NCBI GenBank assembly: GCA_028292435.1
Contig: JAQGMI010000078.1
Coordinates: 1 to 38,289, forward strand
Direction of reading: 5' to 3'
DNA from: Betaproteobacteria bacterium
GTDB taxonomy: Bacteria; Pseudomonadota; Gammaproteobacteria; Burkholderiales; SG8-41
Length of the DNA: 38,289 nt
Below the pieces are notes generated by a model that was not told where the DNA came from, searched no databases, and saw only the letters and a list, made by a program, of their open reading frames with translations. Below, one piece after another: positions 1-8,479 of this stretch. Every line of letters starts with the position of its first letter. The stretch's first letter is position 1. Position numbers and translations under genes: made by a program.

Positions 1-359
1 AGCAGCTTGCGCCAGACCACTGCGGGCAGCGTCATCTGCTTGTCCATCATCGCCTTGATCAGATTCTTGCGAAACCCGAATTCGGCAACCAACAGCGTCA
101 CGCCGAACAGCCAGTACAGCACGGTCGGTTTCCACTTGATGAACATCTCGTCGTGGAGGAACAGGGTTGCGCCGCCGAATACCGTTATCACGCCGAGCGT
201 TACCCACAGCATGCCATCGACCTTGCGCTTGCGATACCACACCCAGCCGATTTGCAGAAACGTCGCAGCAATTGCAACCGCGGTAGCGATGTAAATATCG
301 GTGAATTTGAAGGCGACGAAAAACAGGATGACCGGAAACAGATCGAACAGGAATTTCAT
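1..359 (-). CDS. yciB: Septation protein A family (YciB/IspZ), partial
   Basis: The leftward frame from the ATG at 357-359 stays open to the window edge. It gives about 119 residues of a protein that is usually about 180 long, so the C-terminus is missing. It begins [17 protein letters not shown] and continues as hydrophobic helices broken by short basic loops ([16 protein letters not shown]), which matches the multi-spanning inner-membrane YciB/IspZ family. Family members influence cell-envelope synthesis and septation, but their biochemical role is unclear. It lies 60 bp downstream of msrB in the same direction, a neighbourhood common in betaproteobacteria. Family assignment is from recognition of the N-terminus and hydrophobicity; the truncation is only the window boundary. 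Confidence 0.88.
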   Translation of the reverse strand, partial: MKFLFDLFPVILFFVAFKFTDIYIATAVAIAATFLQIGWVWYRKRKVDGMLWVTLGVITVFGGATLFLHDEMFIKWKPTVLYWLFGVTLLVAEFGFRKNLIKAMMDKQMTLPAVVWRKL

Positions 360-419
360 AGGGCGCAATTATCGGATGTGAGCAAACGGTTGTCCACGCG
401 AGACACTTCTCCGCGGCAA

Positions 420-827
420 TTACTTTTTTTCAAACTTGAGCGACGCGGAGTTGATGCAATACCTGAGGCCGGTCGGCTCCGGACCATCCGGGAATACGTG
501 GCCCAGATGGGCGCCGCAGCGCTTGCAAAGCGCTTCAGTGCGGCGCATGAAAGCACCGTTGTCTTCTTCGGTATCCACATTGGCGCCGACCGCGGGCTGC
601 CAGAAACTCGGCCAACCGGTGCCCGAATCGAACTGATGCTCGGAGCGGAAAAGTTCGTCGTCGCAGCAGATGCAGCGATAGACGCCCGGCTCGTGATTGT
701 TCCAGTAGGCGCCGGTGAATGCGCGCTCGGTGCCTTTTTCGCGCGCGACGTGAAACTGCTCGGGCGTCAGTTGTTCTTTCCATTCCTTGTCGGATTTTTC
801 AACGGGTTTCGAATCGTTTGCAGCCAT
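420..827 (-). CDS. msrB: Peptide-methionine (R)-S-oxide reductase MsrB
   Basis: This 135-residue protein has the full length expected for a single-domain MsrB, which reduces the R-sulfoxide of methionine in oxidised proteins using thioredoxin. Visible features are the two zinc-binding CxxC pairs (C52/C55 in RCICC and C101/C104 in CKRCGAHLGH), the SGTGWPSF segment that shapes the active site, and the catalytic C124 in RYCINS. No signal peptide is present, so it should be cytosolic. It lies 70 bp downstream of the carboxyltransferase gene and 60 bp upstream of yciB, all leftward, so co-transcription is possible. All residues needed for activity are present. Confidence 0.97.
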   Translation of the reverse strand: MAANDSKPVEKSDKEWKEQLTPEQFHVAREKGTERAFTGAYWNNHEPGVYRCICCDDELFRSEHQFDSGTGWPSFWQPAVGANVDTEEDNGAFMRRTEALCKRCGAHLGHVFPDGPEPTGLRYCINSASLKFEKK

Positions 828-897
828 GGTTTAGTCTCGTTGCGTTGGTGTTGCCGGTGGCGATATTACCGCATGCAATCAACAGCGAGCTGCGACA

Positions 898-2355
898 TCA
901 TGCGCGGCCGGTACGTTCCAGCCTGAAATCGCCTTTTTCGATATAGACGCGGCCGGCGCGCGGGCGTTTCGCCAGTTCCTTCATCAGGCGCACGACGGGT
1001 TTGTCGAAATAATAAGCGGTTTGCATGGGGCCGGCGGCGAGCATGTCGTCGACCTGCGAACCGGCGTACAAATGGCGCAGCAGGCGTTCTTCATCGCTGA
1101 TCGCCGGATATTTTTTGCGCATCGCGTCGACCGCCGGCGCGAGCGGCTGCGGCGTCAGCGCAATTTTCGGCGAGCCGTTGCCGATGATGCGATCAAGCAC
1201 GTCGGGCACGACCGGCGCGAGCGGTTTCCCGTAATAGCCGAGCGCGTACTTCTTTACTTCGTCAGGCACCGTGCGATAACGCTCGCCCTGCATGACATTG
1301 AGCACGGCCTGGGTGCCGACGAGCTGCGAGAAGGGTGTCACCATCGCCGGCCAGCCGAGATCGGTGAACACGCGCGCAGTTTCCGCAAGCACTTCGTCGA
1401 ACTTGTGGCTCAAGCCAGCCTGTGCGAGCTGGAATTTCATATTGGTCAGCATGCCGCCCGGCAGCTGGTGCTCGTAGTGGAACTGGTCGTATTCCATCGG
1501 CGCGCCGAGCGGCAAATGATCCTGCTCCGCGACGGCACGGAAATGCGCGCCGACCTGATCGATGAGTCTGTCATCGATGCCGATCGTGTAACCCATGCTG
1601 CGCAAATTGCGCACAACCGTCTGCGTCGCCGGCTGCGCGGGCCCATTGGCAAGCGGCGCAATCGACGTCTGAATCTGCGTGATGCCGAGTTTGACGCCTT
1701 CGAGATACACCAGCGGCGCGAGCCCGGTCATGCAATGGCTGTGCAGTTCGAGCGGCACCTTGCCGGTTACTTTGAGCATCGCCGGCACCAGGGTGCGGAT
1801 GCGGTCGGGCGTCAACAGGCCGCCCGGGTCTTTGATCATCATCACGTCGATATCGGCGCGCGCGATGAGCTCCGCCGTTTTTCGCGCGAAGAATTCATCC
1901 GTGTGCACGGGGCTTTGACAGAACACGATCGAGCCCACGGATTCCATGCCGAGCTCTTTGACCTTGCGCAGGATGCCGACGATGTTGTCGAGATCGGAAA
2001 GCGCATCGATGGCGCGCACGCGGCGAATGCCGTTTTTGGCGAGACATTCGAGCCACAGGTAGTTCACGTCATCCGGCTGTACGTCGAACGACAGCAAGCT
2101 CTTGCTGCGCATTGCCGATTGCATTTTTGTATGCGTGACGCGCTCGCGCATGAGCCGCAGCCGCTGCCACGGGTCTTCTTTCAGATAGCGCACGCAGACG
2201 TCGAACTGGATTGCGCTCATCAGGTCGATCGCTTCGAAGCCGCAGCGATCCATGGTCTCCGCGACCGGCAGCATCATCGCTGTCGTCATGCGCGTTGCCC
2301 ACAGGCATTGATGCGCGTCGCGCAGCGTGGTGTCGACTACTTTGATTTCAGACAT
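898..2355 (-). CDS. Biotin-dependent carboxyltransferase subunit (oxaloacetate decarboxylase alpha / pyruvate carboxylase B type)
   Basis: The 485-residue protein is a carboxyltransferase TIM barrel of the pyruvate carboxylase / oxaloacetate decarboxylase family. Visible signatures are DTTLRDAHQ (residues 8-16), the carboxylated-lysine motif MMIKDPGG (K175), the metal-binding HSH (H205, H207), and the C-terminal conserved domain around PGGMLTNM. The usual GGATFD segment reads SAIQFD, a visible variation near the active site. The C-terminal biotinyl domain found in OadA is absent; instead a separate biotin carrier gene ends 8 bp upstream, so the two should form one complex. The substrate is probably pyruvate/oxaloacetate or another 2-oxoacid. 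No biotin carboxylase and no membrane decarboxylase subunit are in the window, so the direction of the reaction cannot be read from context. Confidence 0.88.
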   Translation of the reverse strand: MSEIKVVDTTLRDAHQCLWATRMTTAMMLPVAETMDRCGFEAIDLMSAIQFDVCVRYLKEDPWQRLRLMRERVTHTKMQSAMRSKSLLSFDVQPDDVNYLWLECLAKNGIRRVRAIDALSDLDNIVGILRKVKELGMESVGSIVFCQSPVHTDEFFARKTAELIARADIDVMMIKDPGGLLTPDRIRTLVPAMLKVTGKVPLELHSHCMTGLAPLVYLEGVKLGITQIQTSIAPLANGPAQPATQTVVRNLRSMGYTIGIDDRLIDQVGAHFRAVAEQDHLPLGAPMEYDQFHYEHQLPGGMLTNMKFQLAQAGLSHKFDEVLAETARVFTDLGWPAMVTPFSQLVGTQAVLNVMQGERYRTVPDEVKKYALGYYGKPLAPVVPDVLDRIIGNGSPKIALTPQPLAPAVDAMRKKYPAISDEERLLRHLYAGSQVDDMLAAGPMQTAYYFDKPVVRLMKELAKRPRAGRVYIEKGDFRLERTGRA

Positions 2356-2363
2356 GGCCTGGC

Positions 2364-2822
2364 TTAGCGGTCGGGCTTGATGATGACCAGCACCTGGTCT
2401 TGTTCGACGATCGCTTCATTCGCGGCGGGAATCGCAGTAACTGTCCCTGCAGTGCCTGCTTTTAGCGTGCTGAATAGTTTCATGACTTCAAACACGCCGA
2501 CGGTGTCGTCCGGCTGCACGCGGTTTCCGATGTCGGTATGCGGTTTGGCGCCAGGCGAGGATGCGCGGTAAAACGTGCCCATCGTCGGCGCGCGGATTGC
2601 GACATGACCGGGCGGCACTTCGACGATCGCGGCGGGCGGCTTAACCGGCGCGGCTGCGAGGGCAGAGACGGGCGCGCGTGGCGTTTGCGTTGGTCCGGCA
2701 GCGCCGCCGCCGCGCGTGACGTGCAACTTCAATTCGCCGATTTCGAGACAGACGTCCCGATCACCCATCTCGTCGATGATCTGGATGATGCGCTGGACGT
2801 CGTCGTGCGTGAGTTCCGCCAC
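2364..2822 (-). CDS. Biotin carboxyl carrier protein (AccB-like)
   Basis: A 152-residue protein starting at a GTG. Residues 1-37 resemble the N-terminal dimerisation part of AccB. A flexible Ala/Pro-rich linker (about 40-68) follows, then a biotinyl domain from about 72 to the end. The biotin-accepting lysine is K115 in EVMKL, next to the typical APTMGTFYR strand and a buried second half around GTVTAIPAANEAIVEQDQ. It differs from a housekeeping AccB only in its context: it sits between an FAD-dependent dehydrogenase (14 bp upstream) and the carboxyltransferase (8 bp downstream), not beside accC. It is therefore probably the dedicated carrier for that carboxyltransferase, charged by an AccC encoded elsewhere. 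That last point is inference. Confidence 0.9.
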   Translation of the reverse strand: MAELTHDDVQRIIQIIDEMGDRDVCLEIGELKLHVTRGGGAAGPTQTPRAPVSALAAAPVKPPAAIVEVPPGHVAIRAPTMGTFYRASSPGAKPHTDIGNRVQPDDTVGVFEVMKLFSTLKAGTAGTVTAIPAANEAIVEQDQVLVIIKPDR

Positions 2823-2836
2823 CTGCGAGGCCTTGA

Positions 2837-4264
2837 TTAAAGTACTTTGCCCGGGTTCATCAGGTTGTGAGGATCGATTGCCTGCTTGACCATGCGCATC
2901 AGGTCAAGCTCGGCGGCACTTTTGTAATGCGCAAGCTCCCCGCGCTTGGATTGGCCGATGCCGTGCTCGGCGCTGATGCTGCCGCCAAAAGTTTGCACGA
3001 TGTCGTGCACCAGCCGGTTGACGTCCGTCATCTTGCGCGCGACTTCATCGCTGCGCTCGCGGCCGGGGACGAATGCATTGAAGTGCAGGTTGCCGTCGCC
3101 AAGATGGCCGAAGCAGATGATGCGCACGCCGGGATAGGCCGTTTCGAGTGCTGAGCTCGCAGTGGCAATGAATTCCGGAATCCGGCTCACGGTCACTGCG
3201 ATGTCGTGCCGATAAACGAGGCCTTCGACTTTGGCGGCGTCCGGAATCGATTCGCGCATGCGCCACAGCGCCTTGCCCTGTGCCGCGTTCTCGGCAATGG
3301 CCACGTCCTGGACAAGTTCGCGCTCGATTGCCGTGCCGAGCGCCTGCTCGACATTGGTCCGCAAGGCAGTATCTTCGCGTGCGTCGGTCAATTCGGTCAG
3401 CACGTACCACGGATATGCTGCCGTCAGCGGGTCGCGCGAGCCGGGAATGCGCCGGATCACCATCTCTAGGCAGTTGCGGGAAATCAATTCGAATGCGCTG
3501 ATGTTGTCGCCGCATTGCGCGCGCAGCAGCGCAAGCAGCTCGACGGCCTGCGCGGGATCGTTGAGACCGGCGAACGCCGTCACGTTGCCATGCGGTCGCG
3601 GAAAGAGTTTCAACACTGCCTGCGTGATGATGCCGAGCGTGCCTTCGGCACCGATGAATAAGTGCTTCAGGTCGTAACCGGTGTTGTCCTTGCGCAGACC
3701 GCGCAGTCCGTTCCACACGCGACCGTCCGGCAGCACCGCTTCAAGCCCGAGCACGAGATCGCGCGTATTGCCGTAGCGCAGCACGTTGATGCCGCCCGCA
3801 TTGGTCGAGATGTTGCCGCCGATTACTGCACTGCCTTCACCGCCGAGACTTAACGGAAACAGGCGATCGACGTCAGCGGCTGCCTGCTGGATGTTAGCAA
3901 GTATGCAGCCGGCCTCGACCGTCATCGTGTTGTTCAGCGCATTGACTTCGACGATCTTGTTCATGCGGCCGAGCGCAATCACCACTGCACTGCCGGTCGC
4001 ATCCGGCGTGGCGGCGCCGCACATGCCCGTGTTGCCGCCTTGCGGCACGATTGGTGTGTGTGTTTCGGCGCACAGTTTGACCACCGCCGCGACTTCAGCC
4101 GTGCTGGCGGGACGGACGACTGCAATCGCGCTGCCTTTATACAGATCGCGCCAGTCGGCGAGGTAGGGCGCCATGTCGGTCGCCGCCGTGATGATGCCGC
4201 GCTCGCCGATGATTTCAGTGATGCGTCGCGGCAGATCACCCGCTACCTGGACTCGTGCATTCAT
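2837..4264 (-). CDS. FAD-dependent D-2-hydroxyacid dehydrogenase (GlcD / D-lactate / D-2-hydroxyglutarate dehydrogenase family)
   Basis: The 475-residue protein has the two-domain layout of the vanillyl-alcohol-oxidase flavoprotein superfamily. The N-terminal FAD-binding half contains PQGGNTGMCGAA (about 95-106) and GGNISTNAGG, and the C-terminal catalytic half contains FGHLGDGNLHFN and ends SAEHGIGQSKRGELA ... DPHNLMNPGKVL. Paralogues oxidise D-lactate, D-2-hydroxyglutarate or glycolate to the 2-oxoacid and pass electrons to quinone, ETF or a cytochrome; the sequence alone does not choose between them. The next two genes encode a 2-oxoacid carboxyltransferase system, so a route from hydroxyacid to oxoacid to carboxylated product is plausible. 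An SD-like GGGAG precedes the ATG. The gene begins 18 bp after the solute-binding protein gene. Confidence 0.88.
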   Translation of the reverse strand: MNARVQVAGDLPRRITEIIGERGIITAATDMAPYLADWRDLYKGSAIAVVRPASTAEVAAVVKLCAETHTPIVPQGGNTGMCGAATPDATGSAVVIALGRMNKIVEVNALNNTMTVEAGCILANIQQAAADVDRLFPLSLGGEGSAVIGGNISTNAGGINVLRYGNTRDLVLGLEAVLPDGRVWNGLRGLRKDNTGYDLKHLFIGAEGTLGIITQAVLKLFPRPHGNVTAFAGLNDPAQAVELLALLRAQCGDNISAFELISRNCLEMVIRRIPGSRDPLTAAYPWYVLTELTDAREDTALRTNVEQALGTAIERELVQDVAIAENAAQGKALWRMRESIPDAAKVEGLVYRHDIAVTVSRIPEFIATASSALETAYPGVRIICFGHLGDGNLHFNAFVPGRERSDEVARKMTDVNRLVHDIVQTFGGSISAEHGIGQSKRGELAHYKSAAELDLMRMVKQAIDPHNLMNPGKVL

Positions 4265-4282
4265 TGTTTCGTCTGCTCCCGA

Positions 4283-5296
4283 TCAACTGCCGTTTGCGTT
4301 ATGAATTTCAGGAAAGAACAATTCTTTCCACGACGCCGGTTTCTTTTTCGTCGAACCGACCTTGTACATGAAATCCGAGTATTTGACCGTATTCTGCGGC
4401 ACCAGCGTGTACTGCACCTGCGGATTCGACAGGATCTTGTCGTACAGCCAGTCGCCGGTCAGTTTGCTTTTGGTCGAATCGGCCCAGATTTGTGCGGCGG
4501 CGCGCCGGTCCTTGTTGAGGATGTCGGTTGCTTCCTGCAAGGCCGAGTACACGGCACCGTAGAGCTTCGGATTGGCATCGCGAAATTTCTTGCTCGTCCA
4601 GATGACCGTGAACGTATGCGGTCCGCCCATCACGTCAAAAGAATTGAGCATCGTGCGGACACCGGCTTTCTCGAGCTGCTGATACTGAAACGGCGGCACG
4701 CTGAACACGTTGTTGATTTCGCCGGCCCCCGAGAGCAGGGCGGCCGTTGCATCCGGCGGCGAGACGGAAACGGTCATTTCATCGAGCTTGGAAAAATTCG
4801 CCTCCCCGAATTCCTTGGCTGCCGCCATTTGCAGCGTAACCGCCTGCACCGAAACCTTGACCGCCGGCAGCGCTATTTTGTCTTTAGCGGTCAGATCACG
4901 GATTGACTTGATGTTGGGGTCGCGCGTGTTCATGAAAAACGGCTGCGAGCTCATCGCCGAAACGCCGCGCACTTCCTGCGGCGTGCCGGCGGTTTTTTCC
5001 CACAGCGTAATTAACCCCGGCACGCCGCCCGACACGAAATCGACCCGGCCGGCGAGCAGCGCATCGTTCATGTTGTTCGGTCCGTTGAAGGTGTCCCAGA
5101 ACACTTTCAGGTCGCCAAGACCCGCGGCCTTCGCGTATTTTTCAATGAGCTTGAAGCGGTCCATGATGCTGAACTGCATGTAGCCCATGCTGGTTTGCTG
5201 GGCGAGGCGCACTTCGTTGATCTCCGCTCGAGCGCTCATGCCGATGCAGCTCAGCAGCATCATGGCGAACCAGATTGCACGGCGGGCATTCAACAT
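4283..5296 (-). CDS. ABC-type periplasmic solute-binding protein (NMT1/SsuA-like)
   Basis: I start this gene at the ATG at 5294-5296, which follows a clear GAGGAGA ribosome-binding site and gives a proper signal peptide (MLNARRAIWFAMMLLS...MSARA, cleaved before EINEVR). A longer frame upstream would put 24 unsuitable residues in front of it. The mature part of this 337-residue protein has the type-II periplasmic binding-protein pattern of the TauA/SsuA/ThiY group (for example the segment DALLAGRVDFVSGGVPG), used for sulfonates, nitrate analogues or aromatic acids. No permease or ATPase gene is adjacent, so it is an orphan receptor here. It is the first gene of the leftward group feeding the FAD dehydrogenase and carboxyltransferase genes, so its ligand may be their substrate (inference). 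Confidence 0.82.
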   Translation of the reverse strand: MLNARRAIWFAMMLLSCIGMSARAEINEVRLAQQTSMGYMQFSIMDRFKLIEKYAKAAGLGDLKVFWDTFNGPNNMNDALLAGRVDFVSGGVPGLITLWEKTAGTPQEVRGVSAMSSQPFFMNTRDPNIKSIRDLTAKDKIALPAVKVSVQAVTLQMAAAKEFGEANFSKLDEMTVSVSPPDATAALLSGAGEINNVFSVPPFQYQQLEKAGVRTMLNSFDVMGGPHTFTVIWTSKKFRDANPKLYGAVYSALQEATDILNKDRRAAAQIWADSTKSKLTGDWLYDKILSNPQVQYTLVPQNTVKYSDFMYKVGSTKKKPASWKELFFPEIHNANGS

Positions 5297-5412
5297 CGCG
5301 TCTCCTCGTGGTGTCTGTATGCGGGTGGCGCTGATTGCCAGCGCGGCGGGCGGCTTCGAGTATATCAACCGCGAATCGCGCGGAGCAAGGCGGCGTCCGG
5401 CGAGCGCGGTGT

Positions 5413-5450
5413 AAAAAAAAAACAGGCCCCAGCCTTGTGAGCTGCGGCCT
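5413..5450 (-). terminator. Rho-independent terminator downstream of acnA
   Basis: Reading leftwards, a 10-bp stem with one mismatch (5441-5450 pairing with 5424-5433) closes a 7-nt loop and is followed after one base by ten consecutive T on the minus strand (A run at 5413-5422). This is a textbook intrinsic terminator. It separates acnA from the downstream solute-binding-protein group, which must therefore have its own promoter in the roughly 115 bp before 5296. Confidence 0.88.
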
Positions 5451-5493
5451 GCCGGATGGGCGCGACCTTTTAGGCTGCGCGTCGCGAATTATA

Positions 5494-5547
5494 TCAAGCA
5501 GCCAACAACTGGCGCAGGATCTGCGCAGCTTGTCTGCGCTCGTTCAT
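5494..5547 (-). repeat. Second copy of the acnA 3' coding end (LRQLLAA tail)
   Basis: About 20 bp after the acnA stop codon the minus strand contains a short open frame of 17 codons, MNERRQAAQ-ILRQLLAA-stop. Its last codons repeat the C-terminus of AcnA (VLRQLLA-stop) at both protein and DNA level (a shared CGCCAGTT-TGGC core). The tail ILRQLLAA looks like a usual aconitase end. I read this as the original or a duplicated acnA 3' end displaced by the palindromic segment at 5556-5596. Expression as a peptide is not supported. Confidence 0.5.
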
Positions 5548-5555
5548 CTACCAAT

Positions 5556-5596
5556 GCCCTACGTCTTAGGCCAGTAACTGGCGTAAGACGTAGGGC
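5556..5596. repeat. 41-bp near-perfect palindrome across the acnA stop codon
   Basis: The 20 bases at 5556-5575 are the reverse complement of 5577-5596 except for one position (5569), with a single-base loop at 5576. The right arm encodes the last residues of AcnA (PYVLRQL) and the left arm contains the stop codon and the sequence after it. In mRNA it would form a hairpin of about 19 bp. It lacks a T run, so it is not by itself an intrinsic terminator; the real one lies at 5413-5450. It could protect the transcript end, or it could be the scar of an inverted duplication. Confidence 0.85.
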
Positions 5597-8247
5597 AATA
5601 TGCCGCCATGCGCGTAGTACTCGACTTCGATCGGCGTATCGATACGCAGCTTGAGCGGCACCCGTTCCGTCTTCCCATCTTTGCGCGTGATTGTCATCGT
5701 GACATCCTGCATCGGCTTGATGCCTTTCTCGAGCCCGCCGATGTCGATGATTTCGGAGCCGTCGAGTTTTAACGATTGCGCTGAGACGCCTTCCTTGAAT
5801 TGCAGCGGCAGTACACCCATGAACACGAGGTTGGCGCGGTGAATGCGCTCGAAGTTGCGTACGATCACGGCTTTGACGCCGAGCAGCTGCGGCCCTTTCG
5901 CGGCCCAGTCACGCGACGAGCCCTGGCCATATTCATCGCCGCCGAACACGACCGTCGGGACGCCTGCCTGTTTGTAACGCATGGCCGCTTCGTAGATCGA
6001 TGTCTGCGCGCCGCCCGGCTGATAGATCGTGACGCCGCCTTCGCTGCCCGGCACCATCAGGTTCTTGATGCGCACATTGGCGAAGGTGCCGCGCATCATG
6101 ACTTCATGATTGCCGCGCCGTGCACCATAAGTATTGAAATCGGTAATCGCGACGCCGTGCTCCTGCAGATACTTTCCAGCGGGCGAAGTGGAGCGTATGC
6201 CGCCGGCAGGGCTGATGTGGTCGGTCGTAATCGAATCGCCGAAAATGGCGAGTACGCGCGCGCGTTTGACGTCGCTCACTTTGCCCGGCGTCATCTGAAA
6301 GCCATCGAAGTAAGGTGGGTGACGCACATAAGTCGATTGTTCATCCCACTCATACGTCGCGCCAATCGATGTCGGGATTTCATCCCAGATCGGATTGCCT
6401 TCACCGAATGCCCAGAACAGCTTCTTATACATTGCCGGGTCGGTTGCATACTTCATTACGGTGCCGACTTCGTCTGCCGATGGCCAGATGTCTTTAAGGT
6501 AAACGGGTTGACCGTCCTTGCCGATACCAAGCGGTTCGCTTGTCATGTCGATGTCGACGGTGCCGGCAAGTCCGAACGCAACGACCAGTGGCGGACTCAT
6601 CAGGAAGTTCGCCCGTATGTTTTGATGGATGCGCGCTTCGAAATTGCGATTGCCGGACAGCACTGCAGCGGCGACGAGGTCGTTCCCGGTGACCGCTTCT
6701 TCAATGTGGGCATCGAGCGGACCTGAGTTGCCGATGCAAGTCGTGCAACCGTAACCGGCGACGTAATAGCCGAGCTGCTCGAGATAGGTGAGCAGTCCTG
6801 CGTTTCTGAGATACTCGGTCACCGCGAGCGAGCCCGGTCCGAGCGACGTTTTCACGCGTGGATGCGGCTTCAAACCTTTTTCAACGGCTTTCTTGGCGAG
6901 CAATCCCGCGCCGAGCATCACGCCGGGGTTCGATGTGTTGGTGCACGACGTGATCGCTGAAATCAGCACGTCGCCCTGGCCGACATCGACGCCGGCCTCG
7001 CTCGTCGGCACGCGCTTTTTCATCTCGCCGGCCTTGCCATAGCCGCCTTCACTGAACGGCTTGGCCATGAGTTCGTTAAACTTGGCTTTGAGCTCAGGCA
7101 GGTCGAGCCGATCGTGCGGGCGCCGCGGCCCTGAAACCGACGGCCTGACCGAGGCGAGATCGAGTTCGATGACTTGCGTGTAATCGATGTCGCCCGGCTG
7201 CGGCATGCCGAACATGCCTTGCGCTTCGTAATACGCTTTGACTGTCGCCGCGACGTCGCCGCGTCCGGTCATTCGCAGATATTCGCAGGCCACGTCATCG
7301 ACGGGAAAGAAGTTGCACGTCGCGCCTGCTTCCGGCGCCATGTTGCCGATCGTCGCACGATCCGGCACCGCGAGGGAGGCCGCGCCTTTGCCGAAGAACT
7401 CGACAAACTTGCCGACGACTTTCGTTTCACGCAGCAGTTGCACGATGCGCAGCACGAGATCCGTCGCGGTGACGCCTTCGCGTAACTGGCCGGTCAGATG
7501 CACGCCGACGCAATCCGGTTCCAGAAAGTACATCGGTTGCCCCAACATCGCGGCTTCGGCTTCGATGCCGCCGACGCCCCAGCCGAGTACGCCCAGGCCA
7601 TTGACCATCGGCGTATGCGAATCGATGCCGACAAGGCTGTCCGGGTAGTACATGTCGTCCTTGTGCCAGACAACTTGCGACACATACTCGAGATTGATCT
7701 GGTGACAGATGCCGTTGCCGGGCGGAATGATCTGAAACGTATGGAAAGCTTGCGCGCTCCACTTGAGGAACTGGTAGCGCTCGCGATTGCGCCGGAATTC
7801 AATTTCCATGTTTTTCCGGAGCGCATCGGGACTGCCGTAGGTATCGACCTGCACCGAATGGTCCATGATCAGATGTCCGGGGCAGAGCGGCTCGATGATC
7901 GCTGGGTCTTTGCCCTGCGCCTTGGCGGCTTCGCGCATCGCGGCAAAATCGACGACCAACGGCACGCCTGTCATGTCCTGCATCAGCACACGGGCGACGA
8001 CCATCGGAACCTCTTCAACGCGCTTATTCTTCGGCTTCCAGTTCGCGAGGTTCTTCAGATGCGCTTCGGTAATTTTTTTCCCGTCAAAATTGCGCAGGGC
8101 GGACTCCAGCACGACGCGCAGGCTGACAGGCAACCGCGACACATTCGCGACGCCCGCTTTTTCGAGCGCCGCCAGCGAATAATAGCGGCCGGATTTACCG
8201 CCGCCGAAATTAAATTCCCGAAGGGAATCGTAAAGGTTGTGACTCAT
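5566..8247 (-). CDS. acnA: Aconitate hydratase A
   Basis: The 893-residue protein is a full-length AcnA/IRP-type aconitase, which interconverts citrate and isocitrate through cis-aconitate in the TCA cycle in the cytosol. The three cysteines that hold the [4Fe-4S] cluster are C435 (SCTNTSNPG), C501 and C504 ([13 protein letters not shown]). The C-terminal swivel domain carries the substrate arginines in [12 protein letters not shown] and the [11 protein letters not shown] segment. The start at 8245-8247 follows a CAGGAG site at good spacing. The gene is divergent from the ThDP-enzyme operon. Its 3' end is unusual: the final codons and stop lie within a 41-bp palindrome and the protein ends LRQLLA, with a second LRQLLAA coding copy just downstream. 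Confidence 0.97.
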   Translation of the reverse strand: MSHNLYDSLREFNFGGGKSGRYYSLAALEKAGVANVSRLPVSLRVVLESALRNFDGKKITEAHLKNLANWKPKNKRVEEVPMVVARVLMQDMTGVPLVVDFAAMREAAKAQGKDPAIIEPLCPGHLIMDHSVQVDTYGSPDALRKNMEIEFRRNRERYQFLKWSAQAFHTFQIIPPGNGICHQINLEYVSQVVWHKDDMYYPDSLVGIDSHTPMVNGLGVLGWGVGGIEAEAAMLGQPMYFLEPDCVGVHLTGQLREGVTATDLVLRIVQLLRETKVVGKFVEFFGKGAASLAVPDRATIGNMAPEAGATCNFFPVDDVACEYLRMTGRGDVAATVKAYYEAQGMFGMPQPGDIDYTQVIELDLASVRPSVSGPRRPHDRLDLPELKAKFNELMAKPFSEGGYGKAGEMKKRVPTSEAGVDVGQGDVLISAITSCTNTSNPGVMLGAGLLAKKAVEKGLKPHPRVKTSLGPGSLAVTEYLRNAGLLTYLEQLGYYVAGYGCTTCIGNSGPLDAHIEEAVTGNDLVAAAVLSGNRNFEARIHQNIRANFLMSPPLVVAFGLAGTVDIDMTSEPLGIGKDGQPVYLKDIWPSADEVGTVMKYATDPAMYKKLFWAFGEGNPIWDEIPTSIGATYEWDEQSTYVRHPPYFDGFQMTPGKVSDVKRARVLAIFGDSITTDHISPAGGIRSTSPAGKYLQEHGVAITDFNTYGARRGNHEVMMRGTFANVRIKNLMVPGSEGGVTIYQPGGAQTSIYEAAMRYKQAGVPTVVFGGDEYGQGSSRDWAAKGPQLLGVKAVIVRNFERIHRANLVFMGVLPLQFKEGVSAQSLKLDGSEIIDIGGLEKGIKPMQDVTMTITRKDGKTERVPLKLRIDTPIEVEYYAHGGILPYVLRQLLA

Positions 8248-8479
8248 GAGAAGCGCTCCTGACAGGCATTACCGTCTGACAAGCAAATCGAAGCCGGAAT
8301 TCAATTTTAATGGCCGCCGCGATTACGCCCACGCTGCGAGGTCCTTTTGTCGGGGGGCAGCCCGGGACAAGGTACGAATCCTAAATTGCTCATGTTATTA
8401 TCGCCGCTCATCCAGATGTGCCAACACCGCCGCGCGGTTAGCTTTCCCCGCAGGCATCCGAAGAGGGGAGCGCACGGGA

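Noticed and set aside
1021..2367. A 448-codon rightward frame
   Set aside because: It is antisense to the carboxyltransferase gene, whose motifs are complete, and it is very rich in His and Arg.
8246..8479. N-terminal extension of the ThDP enzyme by 78 codons
   Set aside because: The extension has no family similarity and crosses the promoter region shared with acnA; the GTG at 8480 has a good ribosome-binding site.
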